A stretch of 12,163 nucleotides of DNA from NCBI GenBank assembly GCA_002408385.1, contig DHSB01000250.1, positions 18,882 to 31,044 of the forward strand. The letters are read 5' to 3'. Source of the stretch: Myxococcales bacterium UBA5297 (GTDB lineage Bacteria; Myxococcota; Myxococcia; Myxococcales; UBA5297). The stretch's first letter is position 1, and every line of letters starts with the position of its first letter. This document shows positions 1 to 5,451 of this stretch, in pieces. A program made the position numbers and the translations under genes. A model generated the notes under the pieces. It searched no databases and was not told the DNA's origin. It saw only the letters and a list, made by a program, of their open reading frames with translations.

Positions 1-1322
1 CGCGCGGCGAGCGCCTTGGCATCGAGCATCTGGCGGCTGGCCTTGGAGTCGCGCTCGCACGCTTCGATGTAGCGCGACAGCTCGGGCTTATCGATCACCG
101 CCTGGGCGGCCTTGAAGCTCTCCAGCGCATCGTCGTACTTGCCCGCGCGCAGGTTCTTCTTGCCCTCCTCGAAGAGCCCCTCGTACTCGAGCTCCTCGGG
201 AGGCGGCCCCGGCGGCGGGGACGGCGGGCCCTTGAGGGCACCGGCGAGGGCCAGCAGCAGCAGCAGCACGAGCAGGCCACCGCCACCGAGGATGCCGTAG
301 CGCATCGGAGGGGGCAGCGCCTTGAGCCTGCCGAGCAGCCCCTTGTCCCGCGGCGGCAGCGACAGGCGCGAGGTACCGGTGAAATCGTCCTCCGCCTCTT
401 CGTCGTCGGATGCCGCCGCGAGCGGCGGGGTCGAGCGGCGCGGCGGCGGCGCGAGGCGGGGCGCGGGTCTGGGAGGGGCCGCCTTCTCACGCCGCTCCTC
501 TTCGAACTGCTTCAGGTCATCGACGACCCGCAGCACGGTCTGGCCCACCGCGATCGTATCGCCGTGAAGGACGGCCGCTTCGCTGACGCGCTCGTCATTG
601 ACGCGCGTGCCGTTGCCGCTTCCCAGATCGCGCACGACCAGGCCGTTCGGCGAGGCGATAAGCTCGGCATGACGACGCGAGGCGGCCGCGTCCTTGAGCT
701 TGCAATCGCAGCCCTCGCCGCGGCCGATGATCATCCTCCCGCCGCGCACCGGCAGTCTCAGGCCGCGGTCGGGCCCCTCGAGCACTTCGATGGTGATAGG
801 CGGCCCGGCGCAGGTGGCGTTGTCGTCCTGGACCGGGGCGGGCCGCTCGCGCGGCGCGGGCGCGATGCGCGTCGCATCGGCGGTGTCCGCGGTCGCGGGG
901 GCGCCCCAGTCCTCCTCCTCTTGGTGCCTGGGCACTCGGTCGCCCGAGCGGCGAGGCGCCACGGGCCGCGCGCTCGGAGCGGCCCCGACGCGTGTCTGCT
1001 CGGCGAAGGCGCCCGGAGGGGCCTCCCAGCTCTCCTCGACCTCGACACTGGGCGCGGAGCGCATCGAGTTGCGCCGCCCCGGCGCCTCACCCGGCTGCTC
1101 GACGACGACCGAAGGGGACTGTCCGCGGGTAGGACGTCGAGCCCCGCGCCGCGCCGGCTCGGGCTCCGGGGCGAGCGGGGAGGGCTCGAGGCGAGTGCGG
1201 TCGGGCAGAGGCGCTTGCTCGGCAAAAGGCGAGACCTCGACGCGCGTGCGATCAGCGACCGGCGGTGCCGGGACCTCGTCGAGCCTCTCTCCGCCTGCGT
1301 CTTGGTTGCGGCGCCTTGCCAT
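1..1322 (-). CDS. FHA-domain, single-pass membrane protein with TPR-like C-terminus; SctD-like candidate (3' end beyond window)
   Basis: Reading in from ATG 1322 gives 440 codons without a stop to the window edge; an in-frame TGA lies upstream (about 1357), so no earlier start exists. Residues 1-170 are a Pro/Arg/Glu-rich, probably disordered arm. Residues about 176-255 form a canonical FHA domain: GR at 200-201, SRRH at 215-218, GSGNGT around N237, i.e. the usual phosphothreonine-contacting residues are intact. A second Pro-rich linker leads to one hydrophobic segment (about 342-365, poly-Leu core). A TPR-like helical part starts at about 375 (GKYDDALESF). Cytoplasmic FHA, one TM and an extracytoplasmic C-terminus is the topology of SctD/PrgH/YscD, the inner-membrane ring partner of SctJ, whose gene lies 140 nt upstream. 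SctD FHA folds normally lack phosphopeptide-binding residues, so this could instead be a signalling FHA protein. FHA and membrane assignment are sure; the SctD role is inference. Confidence 0.8.
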   Translation of the reverse strand, partial: MARRRNQDAGGERLDEVPAPPVADRTRVEVSPFAEQAPLPDRTRLEPSPLAPEPEPARRGARRPTRGQSPSVVVEQPGEAPGRRNSMRSAPSVEVEESWEAPPGAFAEQTRVGAAPSARPVAPRRSGDRVPRHQEEEDWGAPATADTADATRIAPAPRERPAPVQDDNATCAGPPITIEVLEGPDRGLRLPVRGGRMIIGRGEGCDCKLKDAAASRRHAELIASPNGLVVRDLGSGNGTRVNDERVSEAAVLHGDTIAVGQTVLRVVDDLKQFEEERREKAAPPRPAPRLAPPPRRSTPPLAAASDDEEAEDDFTGTSRLSLPPRDKGLLGRLKALPPPMRYGILGGGGLLVLLLLLALAGALKGPPSPPPGPPPEELEYEGLFEEGKKNLRAGKYDDALESFKAAQAVIDKPELSRYIEACERDSKASRQMLDAKALAA

Positions 1323-1362
1323 TCGGGTTTCCGGGGTGCAACCGAGCGAAACTCCTCACGAG

Positions 1363-1392
1363 ATGCTATCAGCCGCTCGCTTTGTCCCGCAA
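1363..1392 (-). promoter_or_regulatory. Candidate promoter upstream of the FHA gene
   Basis: On the minus strand TTGCGG (1387-1392) is separated by 18 nt from TAGCAT (1363-1368), which carries an extended -10 (TGATAGCAT, 1363-1371). Transcription would start near 1356, about 34 nt before ATG 1322. The -10 resembles the one proposed before the TPR gene (TGATACCCT). It is a pattern match only. Confidence 0.35.
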
Positions 1393-1462
1393 CGAGCCTG
1401 CGCCCGCGGGCCCGCCCGTCAGAAAGCGGCGAAGGCGGGCCAAGGCATTGGAATTACACTAT

Positions 1463-2281
1463 TCAGGCGTCCGGTCGCGGTCGGGGCCGAACGGCCGGAC
1501 CGACCGGCTGGCGCATCTCCCGCGTCTTGCTGTAGGCGATATAGCCGCCCTGGCCGAGGATGATGAGCACCAGCACCGCAAGCAGCCCGCGGAAGACGTT
1601 GACCGAGTCGGCCGCCATGCGAACGCCTAGCACCTCGACGAGGTTGGGGCCGGTGGTATCGAGCCCCCCGGGCATCGCCGCCGGGGTCATGACCACCGAG
1701 ACCTTCTCCGGGCTCATGTCCTGCACTGCGCGGGCGACGAGCTGCTGGATCTGATCGTCGGTCACCGGAGGAGGGGGCGCCTTCTCGCCCGGGTCGGTGT
1801 AGGCGCGATACTTGATGAGCACCGAGGCCGAGGGCTGGGGGCGCGCCTCGCGGTCGGAGAGCTCGTCGGTCTGCGGGATGTTGATGTGGACGCGCGCGTC
1901 GAGCACCCCGTCTATCGAGCAGATGGTCTTCGACAGCTCGCCGGCGAGCGCCTGCAGGAACATGGCCCGTTCCTCGGTCGCGGTGGGGATGAGGCTGCCA
2001 CGGTTGAAGATCTCGAAGCCCGGGCTCCGGGTGCGCGGCAGCTCGTTCTCCTTGAGCAGCATCGCCGCGTTGGCCGCGTGCGCCTTGGGGACGCTGATCA
2101 TCCAGGTCAGCTCGCGCCCGCCCTCTTCTTTGTTCTTGACCGTCGGGATGCCCTTGCGCTCGAGCAGGACGAGAATCTCGTTGGCTTCCCGCTCGGTGAG
2201 CTGGTGCTGAATCTCGACCTGACAGGCAGACAGCAGGAGCACAGGCAGCAGGGCCACGGCGGCGCGGCACACAGGATTCAT
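1463..2281 (-). CDS. sctJ: Type III secretion inner-membrane ring lipoprotein SctJ (YscJ/PrgK family)
   Basis: 272 aa. An N-terminal lipoprotein signal peptide ends in the lipobox LLSAC with acylated Cys at residue 20. The periplasmic part follows the YscJ/FliF pattern: a first ring-building domain with LTEREANEILVLLERKGI and then VKNKEEGGRELTWMISVP, and a second with the ARVHINIP strand and SVLIKY. A hydrophobic helix (about 228-250) near the C-terminus anchors the protein in the inner membrane, with a short Arg/Pro-rich cytosolic tail. SctJ forms the inner-membrane ring of the basal body together with SctD. ATG 2281 has GGAG 11 nt upstream. It lies between the rod-like gene and the FHA protein gene, matching the usual sctI-sctJ order. 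No truncation is seen; length is normal or slightly long for the family. Confidence 0.93.
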   Translation of the reverse strand: MNPVCRAAVALLPVLLLSACQVEIQHQLTEREANEILVLLERKGIPTVKNKEEGGRELTWMISVPKAHAANAAMLLKENELPRTRSPGFEIFNRGSLIPTATEERAMFLQALAGELSKTICSIDGVLDARVHINIPQTDELSDREARPQPSASVLIKYRAYTDPGEKAPPPPVTDDQIQQLVARAVQDMSPEKVSVVMTPAAMPGGLDTTGPNLVEVLGVRMAADSVNVFRGLLAVLVLIILGQGGYIAYSKTREMRQPVGPAVRPRPRPDA

Positions 2282-2320
2282 CTACGGGAGGACTCCGTCG
2301 TTGGTCACAAGTGGCCCCGA

Positions 2321-2348
2321 AGCTTACCACACGGTGTCGGCCAGCCAA
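2321..2348 (-). promoter_or_regulatory. Candidate promoter for sctJ after the sctI terminator
   Basis: Minus strand: TTGGCT (2343-2348), 16-nt spacer, TAAGCT (2321-2326) with extended -10 TGGTAAGCT. The predicted start, near 2314, is 33 nt before the sctJ ATG. Directly upstream is the terminator that follows the rod gene, so sctJ would otherwise depend on read-through. The same -35-like TTGGCT, preceded by GTTTGCGGG, follows the other internal terminator of the cluster. Confidence 0.35.
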
Positions 2349-2356
2349 CTTGCCCG

Positions 2357-2407
2357 CAAACGAAAGCGAGCCGCCCCAGCCCAGCACAGCGGGCGAGGCG
2401 GCTCGCT
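2357..2407 (-). terminator. Intrinsic terminator after the sctI-like gene
   Basis: Perfect 11-bp inverted repeat AGCGAGCCGCC / GGCGGCTCGCT (2397-2407 and 2365-2375) with a 21-nt loop, followed in the minus-strand transcript by a T-rich run (TTTCGTTTG). It lies 21 nt past the stop codon at 2429. The loop is longer than usual, but the stem is stable and the U-tract clear. Confidence 0.75.
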
Positions 2408-2428
2408 AGAAAACAAGCCCGGGGAACG

Positions 2429-2959
2429 TCAGACCTGCGTCCGCAAGGTGTCCTTGAGGCCGTTGGTCGCCTTCTCGACGACCTTGCCGGTCAGGTCGAG
2501 CTCGAGCGAATACTCGCTCACCTTCGCCTGCAGCCCGAGGAGCTGTTGCTGATTGAGCTTGATCTTGCCGCTGATCGCGCTGTTAACAAACTCGCCCATC
2601 GCCGCGTTGCGGTTCTCGATCTGGGTCAGGAGCTGTTCGACCGAGTTGCGGGCCTTTTCGACCTGCGCTTTCTGCTGGACGGGCGCCTCGCGCTTGGCGG
2701 CGTTCGCCTGCTTGAGGTCGTCGACCTTGCCCGTGCGCTCGACCTGAGTCGCGTGCGTCGCCTTCTGTGCCTGCTGGGTCGCCTGCGCGGCCTGCGTCTT
2801 GGTCACCTGGCTTGTGGCCTGGGCCGCCTCAGACTTGTGGGCCATCGCCTGGTCGAACTTCGAGGCGCCGGTCTTGGGGGTCGCTTCGGGGCGGGCCACC
2901 TGCTGTTGCTGGGCGACCTGGGCGACCTGCTGCGCTGCCGCTGGAATCGGGGTGGCCAT
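2429..2959 (-). CDS. sctI: Probable type III secretion inner-rod protein SctI (YscI/HrpB-like), extended N-terminus
   Basis: 176 aa. Residues about 1-85 are rich in Gln, Ala and Thr and low in complexity, likely disordered or coiled. The C-terminal 60 residues are helical and follow the YscI/HrpB rod pattern: KLNQQQLLGLQAKVSEYSLE, then LDLTGKVVEKATNGLKDTLR, ending in RTQV. SctI polymerises at the base of the needle and anchors it in the basal body. It lies directly upstream of sctJ, the standard position. The start is decided by a strong ribosome site: TAAAGGAG overlaps the stop of the sigma gene, with 7 nt to ATG, and the genes are only 12 nt apart, so translational coupling is likely. SctI proteins are usually about 80-140 aa; the extra length is all N-terminal. 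The assignment rests on the C-terminal pattern plus synteny. Confidence 0.72.
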   Translation of the reverse strand: MATPIPAAAQQVAQVAQQQQVARPEATPKTGASKFDQAMAHKSEAAQATSQVTKTQAAQATQQAQKATHATQVERTGKVDDLKQANAAKREAPVQQKAQVEKARNSVEQLLTQIENRNAAMGEFVNSAISGKIKLNQQQLLGLQAKVSEYSLELDLTGKVVEKATNGLKDTLRTQV

Positions 2960-2971
2960 GGCGTTTCTCCT

Positions 2972-3760
2972 TTACCTCGTTCCCGTCTGCCGTGCCGCGG
3001 CAGTGGCGGGCGCTGTTCTGGGGCCGGCCTTGCGCGAGGGGGCTGCCGAACCCGCCTTCGGTCCGGCCCGGCTGCCGGTGGGCTGCGGAAGCTCCATCTC
3101 CTCGGCAAGAAACCCCTTCAATCGCTCGATGGCCCGCGCGTGCAGGCGCGAGGCCCAGCTCTTGGATTGCCCGATGGTCGAGCCGGCCTCTTCGAGCGTC
3201 TTCGATTCGTAGTAGTAAGCCACCAGCAGCCTACGTTCGTTGTCCGGCAGCTTCTCGATGGCGAGCTTGACGCGGTGTTTGAGCTGGGCGATTTCGAGCC
3301 GCGCCTCCGGACCGAGCGACTCGTCACGGATCTGCAGGTGCTCGTTGCCCTCGAGGCTGCAGGCGAAGATGGCCGCGAGGCTGGTGACCGCGCCTTCGAC
3401 CTCGCGCACGTCGTCGGCGAAGGTGCGCGGCCCGCTGTCGCGAGCCGCGGCCGAGGTCAGATAGCTCGAGGTGCGCTCGCTCAGGTACAGGGCGCGCTGG
3501 TCGGGGCCCTTGAGCACGCCCATCTGCCGCAGCCCGTCGAAGATGGCGCCCTTGATGCGGTAGTGGGCGAAGGTGAGGAAATTGGCGCCGACCTTGGGAT
3601 CGAAGCGCTCGGCCGCCTCGAACAGTCCGACGGTGCCGTAGCTGACGAGGTCCTCGATGTCGAGCCTGGCGTTGAACTGCTTGCGCACCTGGTTGGCGAG
3701 CGAGCGGACATACTGCCCGTACTTTTCGACGAGCTGCGCTCTGTCCTCGGTAAACGCCAA
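2972..3760 (-). CDS. FliA/WhiG-family (sigma-28 type) RNA polymerase sigma factor inside the T3SS cluster
   Basis: 262 aa from TTG 3760. Region 2 (about 10-81) has DIEDLVSYGTVGLFEAAERF and YRIKGAIFDGLRQMG, the sigma-28 version of core binding and -10 recognition. Region 3 is divergent. Region 4 (about 175-225) reads LPDNERRLLVAYYYESKTLE followed by a helix-turn-helix with SKSWASRLHARAIERLK, as in FliA. A basic, Pro/Ala-rich tail of about 40 residues follows. I chose TTG 3760 because AGGAG lies 7 nt upstream and the preceding gene stops 10 nt before it; an ATG at 3808 would overlap that gene by 38 nt and has no such site. The factor probably directs polymerase to promoters of this cluster, as FliA does for late flagellar genes. 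Its regulator may be the adjacent 130-aa protein. The family call is sure, the targets are inferred. Confidence 0.9.
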   Translation of the reverse strand: MAFTEDRAQLVEKYGQYVRSLANQVRKQFNARLDIEDLVSYGTVGLFEAAERFDPKVGANFLTFAHYRIKGAIFDGLRQMGVLKGPDQRALYLSERTSSYLTSAAARDSGPRTFADDVREVEGAVTSLAAIFACSLEGNEHLQIRDESLGPEARLEIAQLKHRVKLAIEKLPDNERRLLVAYYYESKTLEEAGSTIGQSKSWASRLHARAIERLKGFLAEEMELPQPTGSRAGPKAGSAAPSRKAGPRTAPATAAARQTGTR

Positions 3761-3767
3761 GGCGAAG

Positions 3768-3772
3768 CTCCT
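3768..3772 (-). promoter_or_regulatory. Ribosome-binding site that fixes the TTG start of the sigma gene
   Basis: AGGAG on the minus strand overlaps the TAG stop of the upstream gene and lies 7 nt before TTG 3760. This stop/RBS overlap suggests translational coupling of the 130-aa protein and the sigma factor, which would keep a regulator and its sigma factor in proportion. Confidence 0.6.
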
Positions 3773-4163
3773 ATCCGCGCTGCCAGATTCGCTCGAGGGT
3801 CTGGGCAAGCCGCGGGTCCTGCTCGAGCTGCTCGGCGATGCGGCTCTCCAGCGCCTTCGACTGCATGTTCATCCGCTCCTTCAAGATTCCAGCGACCAGA
3901 CGGCGTGCGGCCTCGGCCTTGGTGGCGATCTCTCCGCTCTTGAGCGCACGGGCGACCGCCGAGGCCTGCTCGACGATGATATCGCCGCTCACCTCGGCCG
4001 ACCCCGCCGCACCCGACACACCGACGAGGCTCTCGACCGCGTCGGTCTTGCCGAAGCTCTTGCCAGAGGCCTTGGCGACCGCGCCCTTGCCCCCGGCCTT
4101 GCCCGCGCCCTTGACGCCCTTGGGGCCGCTGCGCCCTCCACCTCTGATTGGCCCGATGCCCAT
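3771..4163 (-). CDS. 130-aa protein with FlgM-like C-terminal half; candidate anti-sigma factor
   Basis: No confident family match by eye. Residues 1-40 are Gly/Lys-rich and surely disordered. The rest is helical: VSGDIIVEQASAVARALKSG, EIATKAEAARRLVAGILKER, and an acidic end with DPRLAQTLERIW. The part I..A..A.ALKSGEI...AEAA..LV..IL recalls the sigma-binding C-terminal helices of FlgM (hydrophobic-x2-A-I-x2-G-x-Y/I ... A-x2-L-hydrophobic). FlgM is about 95-100 aa, disordered at its N-terminus, and often encoded next to fliA. Here the gene ends 10 nt before a FliA-type sigma gene. ATG 4163 has GAGG 8 nt upstream. An anti-sigma role is inference; it could also be an export chaperone or a secreted regulator in the position of yscH. 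Confidence 0.6.
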   Translation of the reverse strand: MGIGPIRGGGRSGPKGVKGAGKAGGKGAVAKASGKSFGKTDAVESLVGVSGAAGSAEVSGDIIVEQASAVARALKSGEIATKAEAARRLVAGILKERMNMQSKALESRIAEQLEQDPRLAQTLERIWQRG

Positions 4164-4213
4164 GCTCTCGACCTCGCCTTCTCACTGGTGCTGCCGATGG
4201 TCCTCCATGACGA

Positions 4214-4240
4214 TTATCGCGCAGCCGAGCTCTGAGGTTG
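4214..4240 (-). promoter_or_regulatory. Candidate sigma-28-type promoter for the 130-aa/sigma/sctI unit
   Basis: Minus strand: CAAC (4237-4240), 15-nt spacer, CGCGATAA (4214-4221), against the enterobacterial FliA consensus TAAA-N15-GCCGATAA (6/8 in the -10, 2/4 in the -35). Its GCGATAATC is identical to nine bases in the site before the 164-aa gene. The predicted start, near 4207, gives a leader of about 44 nt, close to the 40 nt of the other site. Confidence 0.4.
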
Positions 4241-4262
4241 CGAGCAGGGGCAGTCGAGCCGC

Positions 4263-4694
4263 CTACTTCTTCGCCGCCTTGGGAGGCGGCAAGGCGCCAG
4301 CCTCCTTGGCCTCGAGGAGCGCTCGGGCCAGTTGGCCTCCGTCGCCGTCGGGCTCGAGCTCGACCGCGGCCTTCAGCTCGCGGGTCGCCTCGTTCGCCTT
4401 GCCGAGGAAAAGCAGCGCCTCGCCGGCGTGGGCCCGGGGCAAAGCGCTCTTGGGATTGAGCTGCTGGGCCTTGCGGTACTCCTGCAGGGCCTTGTCGTGG
4501 CGGCCCTGGGCAAACTCCAGAGTCCCGAGGGCAAGGCGCGGCACCTCGCTCTTGGGCAAAAGCGCGGCCGCGCCGGTGAAGACCTCGCGCGCCTCGCTCC
4601 ATTTGCTCATGTTCATCAACACGTACCCGGACTCAAGGAGGATGACGATCTCCTCCCGCGAAATCGGGACAAGGCGGTTGTTCTGGTCTGCCAT
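4263..4694 (-). CDS. TPR protein of the T3SS cluster; YscG/SycD-type chaperone candidate
   Basis: 143 aa, all helical. About three tetratricopeptide repeats are visible: GYVLMNMSKWSEAREVFTGA (about 23-42), LGTLEFAQGRHDKALQEYRK (about 56-75), and AGEALLFLGKANEATRELKA (about 90-109), each with the small/large residue pattern W/L-G-Y-A-P. A short Lys/Pro/Ala tail ends the protein. TPR proteins of this size in T3SS clusters include YscG, which holds the needle subunit YscF in the cytosol together with YscE, and the translocator chaperones SycD/LcrH. It lies next to the needle-like gene, where yscG lies in Yersinia, which favours the needle-chaperone reading. ATG 4694 has GGAG 6 nt upstream. No signal peptide. 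TPR fold sure, partner inferred. Confidence 0.85.
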   Translation of the reverse strand: MADQNNRLVPISREEIVILLESGYVLMNMSKWSEAREVFTGAAALLPKSEVPRLALGTLEFAQGRHDKALQEYRKAQQLNPKSALPRAHAGEALLFLGKANEATRELKAAVELEPDGDGGQLARALLEAKEAGALPPPKAAKK

Positions 4695-4742
4695 TGCGCT
4701 CTCCGCACAGGCGCGCGGCCACCCGCCACGCGAAAGGAGGCC

Positions 4743-4772
4743 AGGGTATCAGCCGACACAACCGAAAGCCAA
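4743..4772 (-). promoter_or_regulatory. Candidate promoter for the TPR gene, after the needle-like gene's terminator
   Basis: Minus strand: TTGGCT (4767-4772), 18-nt spacer, TACCCT (4743-4748) with extended -10 TGATACCCT (4743-4751). Predicted start about 4736, 42 nt before ATG. The block GTTTGCGGG then TTGGCT, just after the terminator stem, is repeated after the sctI terminator. Confidence 0.3.
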
Positions 4773-4784
4773 CGGCTCTCCCGC

Positions 4785-4822
4785 AAACAAAAGCAGGCGG
4801 CAGGCCCGAGGGGCCCGCCGCC
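4785..4822 (-). terminator. Intrinsic terminator after the 164-aa needle-like gene
   Basis: The minus-strand transcript folds into a 12-bp GC-rich stem (arms 4811-4822 and 4796-4807, one G-U pair) with a 3-nt loop (CTC), followed by GCTTTTGTTTG. The stem begins 31 nt past the stop codon at 4854. A classical strong rho-independent terminator. Because the next T3SS genes lie beyond it in the same orientation, it should reduce their expression relative to the 164-aa gene. Confidence 0.85.
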
Positions 4823-4853
4823 GCATTCCGAAGCTCTTCGCACCTCGAACCGA

Positions 4854-5348
4854 TTAGCGGATGTTCTGGATGCTGTTCTTCGCCGTGTCGTGGCGAACCT
4901 TCATCACGTTGGAAAGGGTGGAGAACTTCTGGTTCTCGCCCTGCATCTGGTTCTGAAGGGTCAAAAACTGCATGTTCGAGGCCTGCTGGGCCTCGAGCAG
5001 CGCCATGCCCTGCTCGTAGCTCGAGCCGCCGGGGAGGGCCGCCGTCCCGCCGGCGCTCCCGGTCGAGCCCGCGGCACCGCCGACGCCGTAGGCGCCCGAG
5101 CTCGCCGCGCGCACCGCGCCCGACGAGGAGGCCGCCATGCTCTCGACGCCGCTGACCGCCGCGCTGATGATTGCGCCACCCGGAACCATCGGAGCAGCCA
5201 CTGCCGCTCCCGTGGCCACCGCCTGGGCGGTCACCGAGACGCCGTCGCGAACGCGCGAGCCGAAATCGGTCTTCGGGGTCTGGCGGTCAGCGGTGAGCTT
5301 CGTGTTGAGGCGAACTGGGGTCTGGTTGATGCGCGAAGGGCCACCCAT
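4854..5348 (-). CDS. 164-aa protein with needle-like (SctF) C-terminus
   Basis: I start at ATG 5348 because a perfect AGGAGG lies 5 nt upstream; an in-frame TTG at 5405 would fall inside the promoter-like site. Residues 1-40 are polar (RINQTPVRLN). Residues 41-68 are Ala/Gly/Val-rich and hydrophobic (AAPMVPGGAIISAAVSGV). Residues 74-110 are Gly/Ser/Ala-rich. Residues 111-164 are one or two helices ending in SIQNIR. Laid without gaps against Salmonella PrgI as I remember it, the last 34 residues share Q132, N139, S146, N147, K150, V151, D154 and I-Q-N-x-R at the end. Needle subunits are about 80 aa, so this would be a needle helix fused to an unusual N-terminal half. It lies between a 90-aa helical protein and a TPR protein, as yscF lies between yscE and yscG. 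Needle identity is a supported inference; a secreted substrate or translocator is possible. Confidence 0.62.
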   Translation of the reverse strand: MGGPSRINQTPVRLNTKLTADRQTPKTDFGSRVRDGVSVTAQAVATGAAVAAPMVPGGAIISAAVSGVESMAASSSGAVRAASSGAYGVGGAAGSTGSAGGTAALPGGSSYEQGMALLEAQQASNMQFLTLQNQMQGENQKFSTLSNVMKVRHDTAKNSIQNIR

Positions 5349-5353
5349 GGAAT

Positions 5354-5359
5354 CCTCCT
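5354..5359 (-). promoter_or_regulatory. Strong Shine-Dalgarno of the 164-aa gene
   Basis: AGGAGG with a 5-nt spacer to ATG 5348. It is the best ribosome site in the T3SS block, fitting a gene whose product is needed in many copies, and it decides against the upstream TTG start. Confidence 0.75.
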
Positions 5360-5394
5360 GGAGTTCGGCGCCGATTTGGTGGCGCCCGAATTGA

Positions 5395-5421
5395 TTATCG
5401 CCCAAGCCTCAAGGTTGTTTC
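5395..5421 (-). promoter_or_regulatory. Candidate sigma-28-type promoter of the 164-aa needle-like gene
   Basis: Minus strand: GAAA (5418-5421), exactly 15 nt, GGCGATAA (5395-5402); FliA consensus is TAAA-N15-GCCGATAA, so 3/4 and 7/8 positions match with the right spacing. Predicted start about 5388, 40 nt before ATG. A FliA-type sigma factor is encoded 1.6 kb downstream in the same cluster. Not verified experimentally. Confidence 0.55.
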
Positions 5422-5451
5422 CTCAGGCGGTCACCTTTTCGCCAACCGTGC

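Noticed and set aside
1409..1441. Inverted repeat GGCCCGCC / GGCGGGCC between sctJ and the FHA gene as a terminator
   Set aside because: Perfect 8-bp arms but a 17-nt loop and no T-run on the minus strand; not supported as an intrinsic terminator.
3761..3808. Start of the sigma factor at ATG 3808
   Set aside because: It would overlap the upstream gene by 38 nt; the added 16 residues are low in complexity and TTG 3760 has a well-spaced AGGAG.
1886..3943. A 685-codon open frame on the plus strand across sctJ, the rod gene and the sigma gene
   Set aside because: It is antisense to three genes with clear family motifs; long antisense frames are normal in GC-rich DNA, and its Leu/Arg/Gly-rich product has no protein-like pattern.
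5349..5405. N-terminal extension of the 164-aa protein to a TTG at 5405
   Set aside because: It overlaps the promoter-like -10 and lacks a ribosome site, while ATG 5348 has a perfect AGGAGG 5 nt away.
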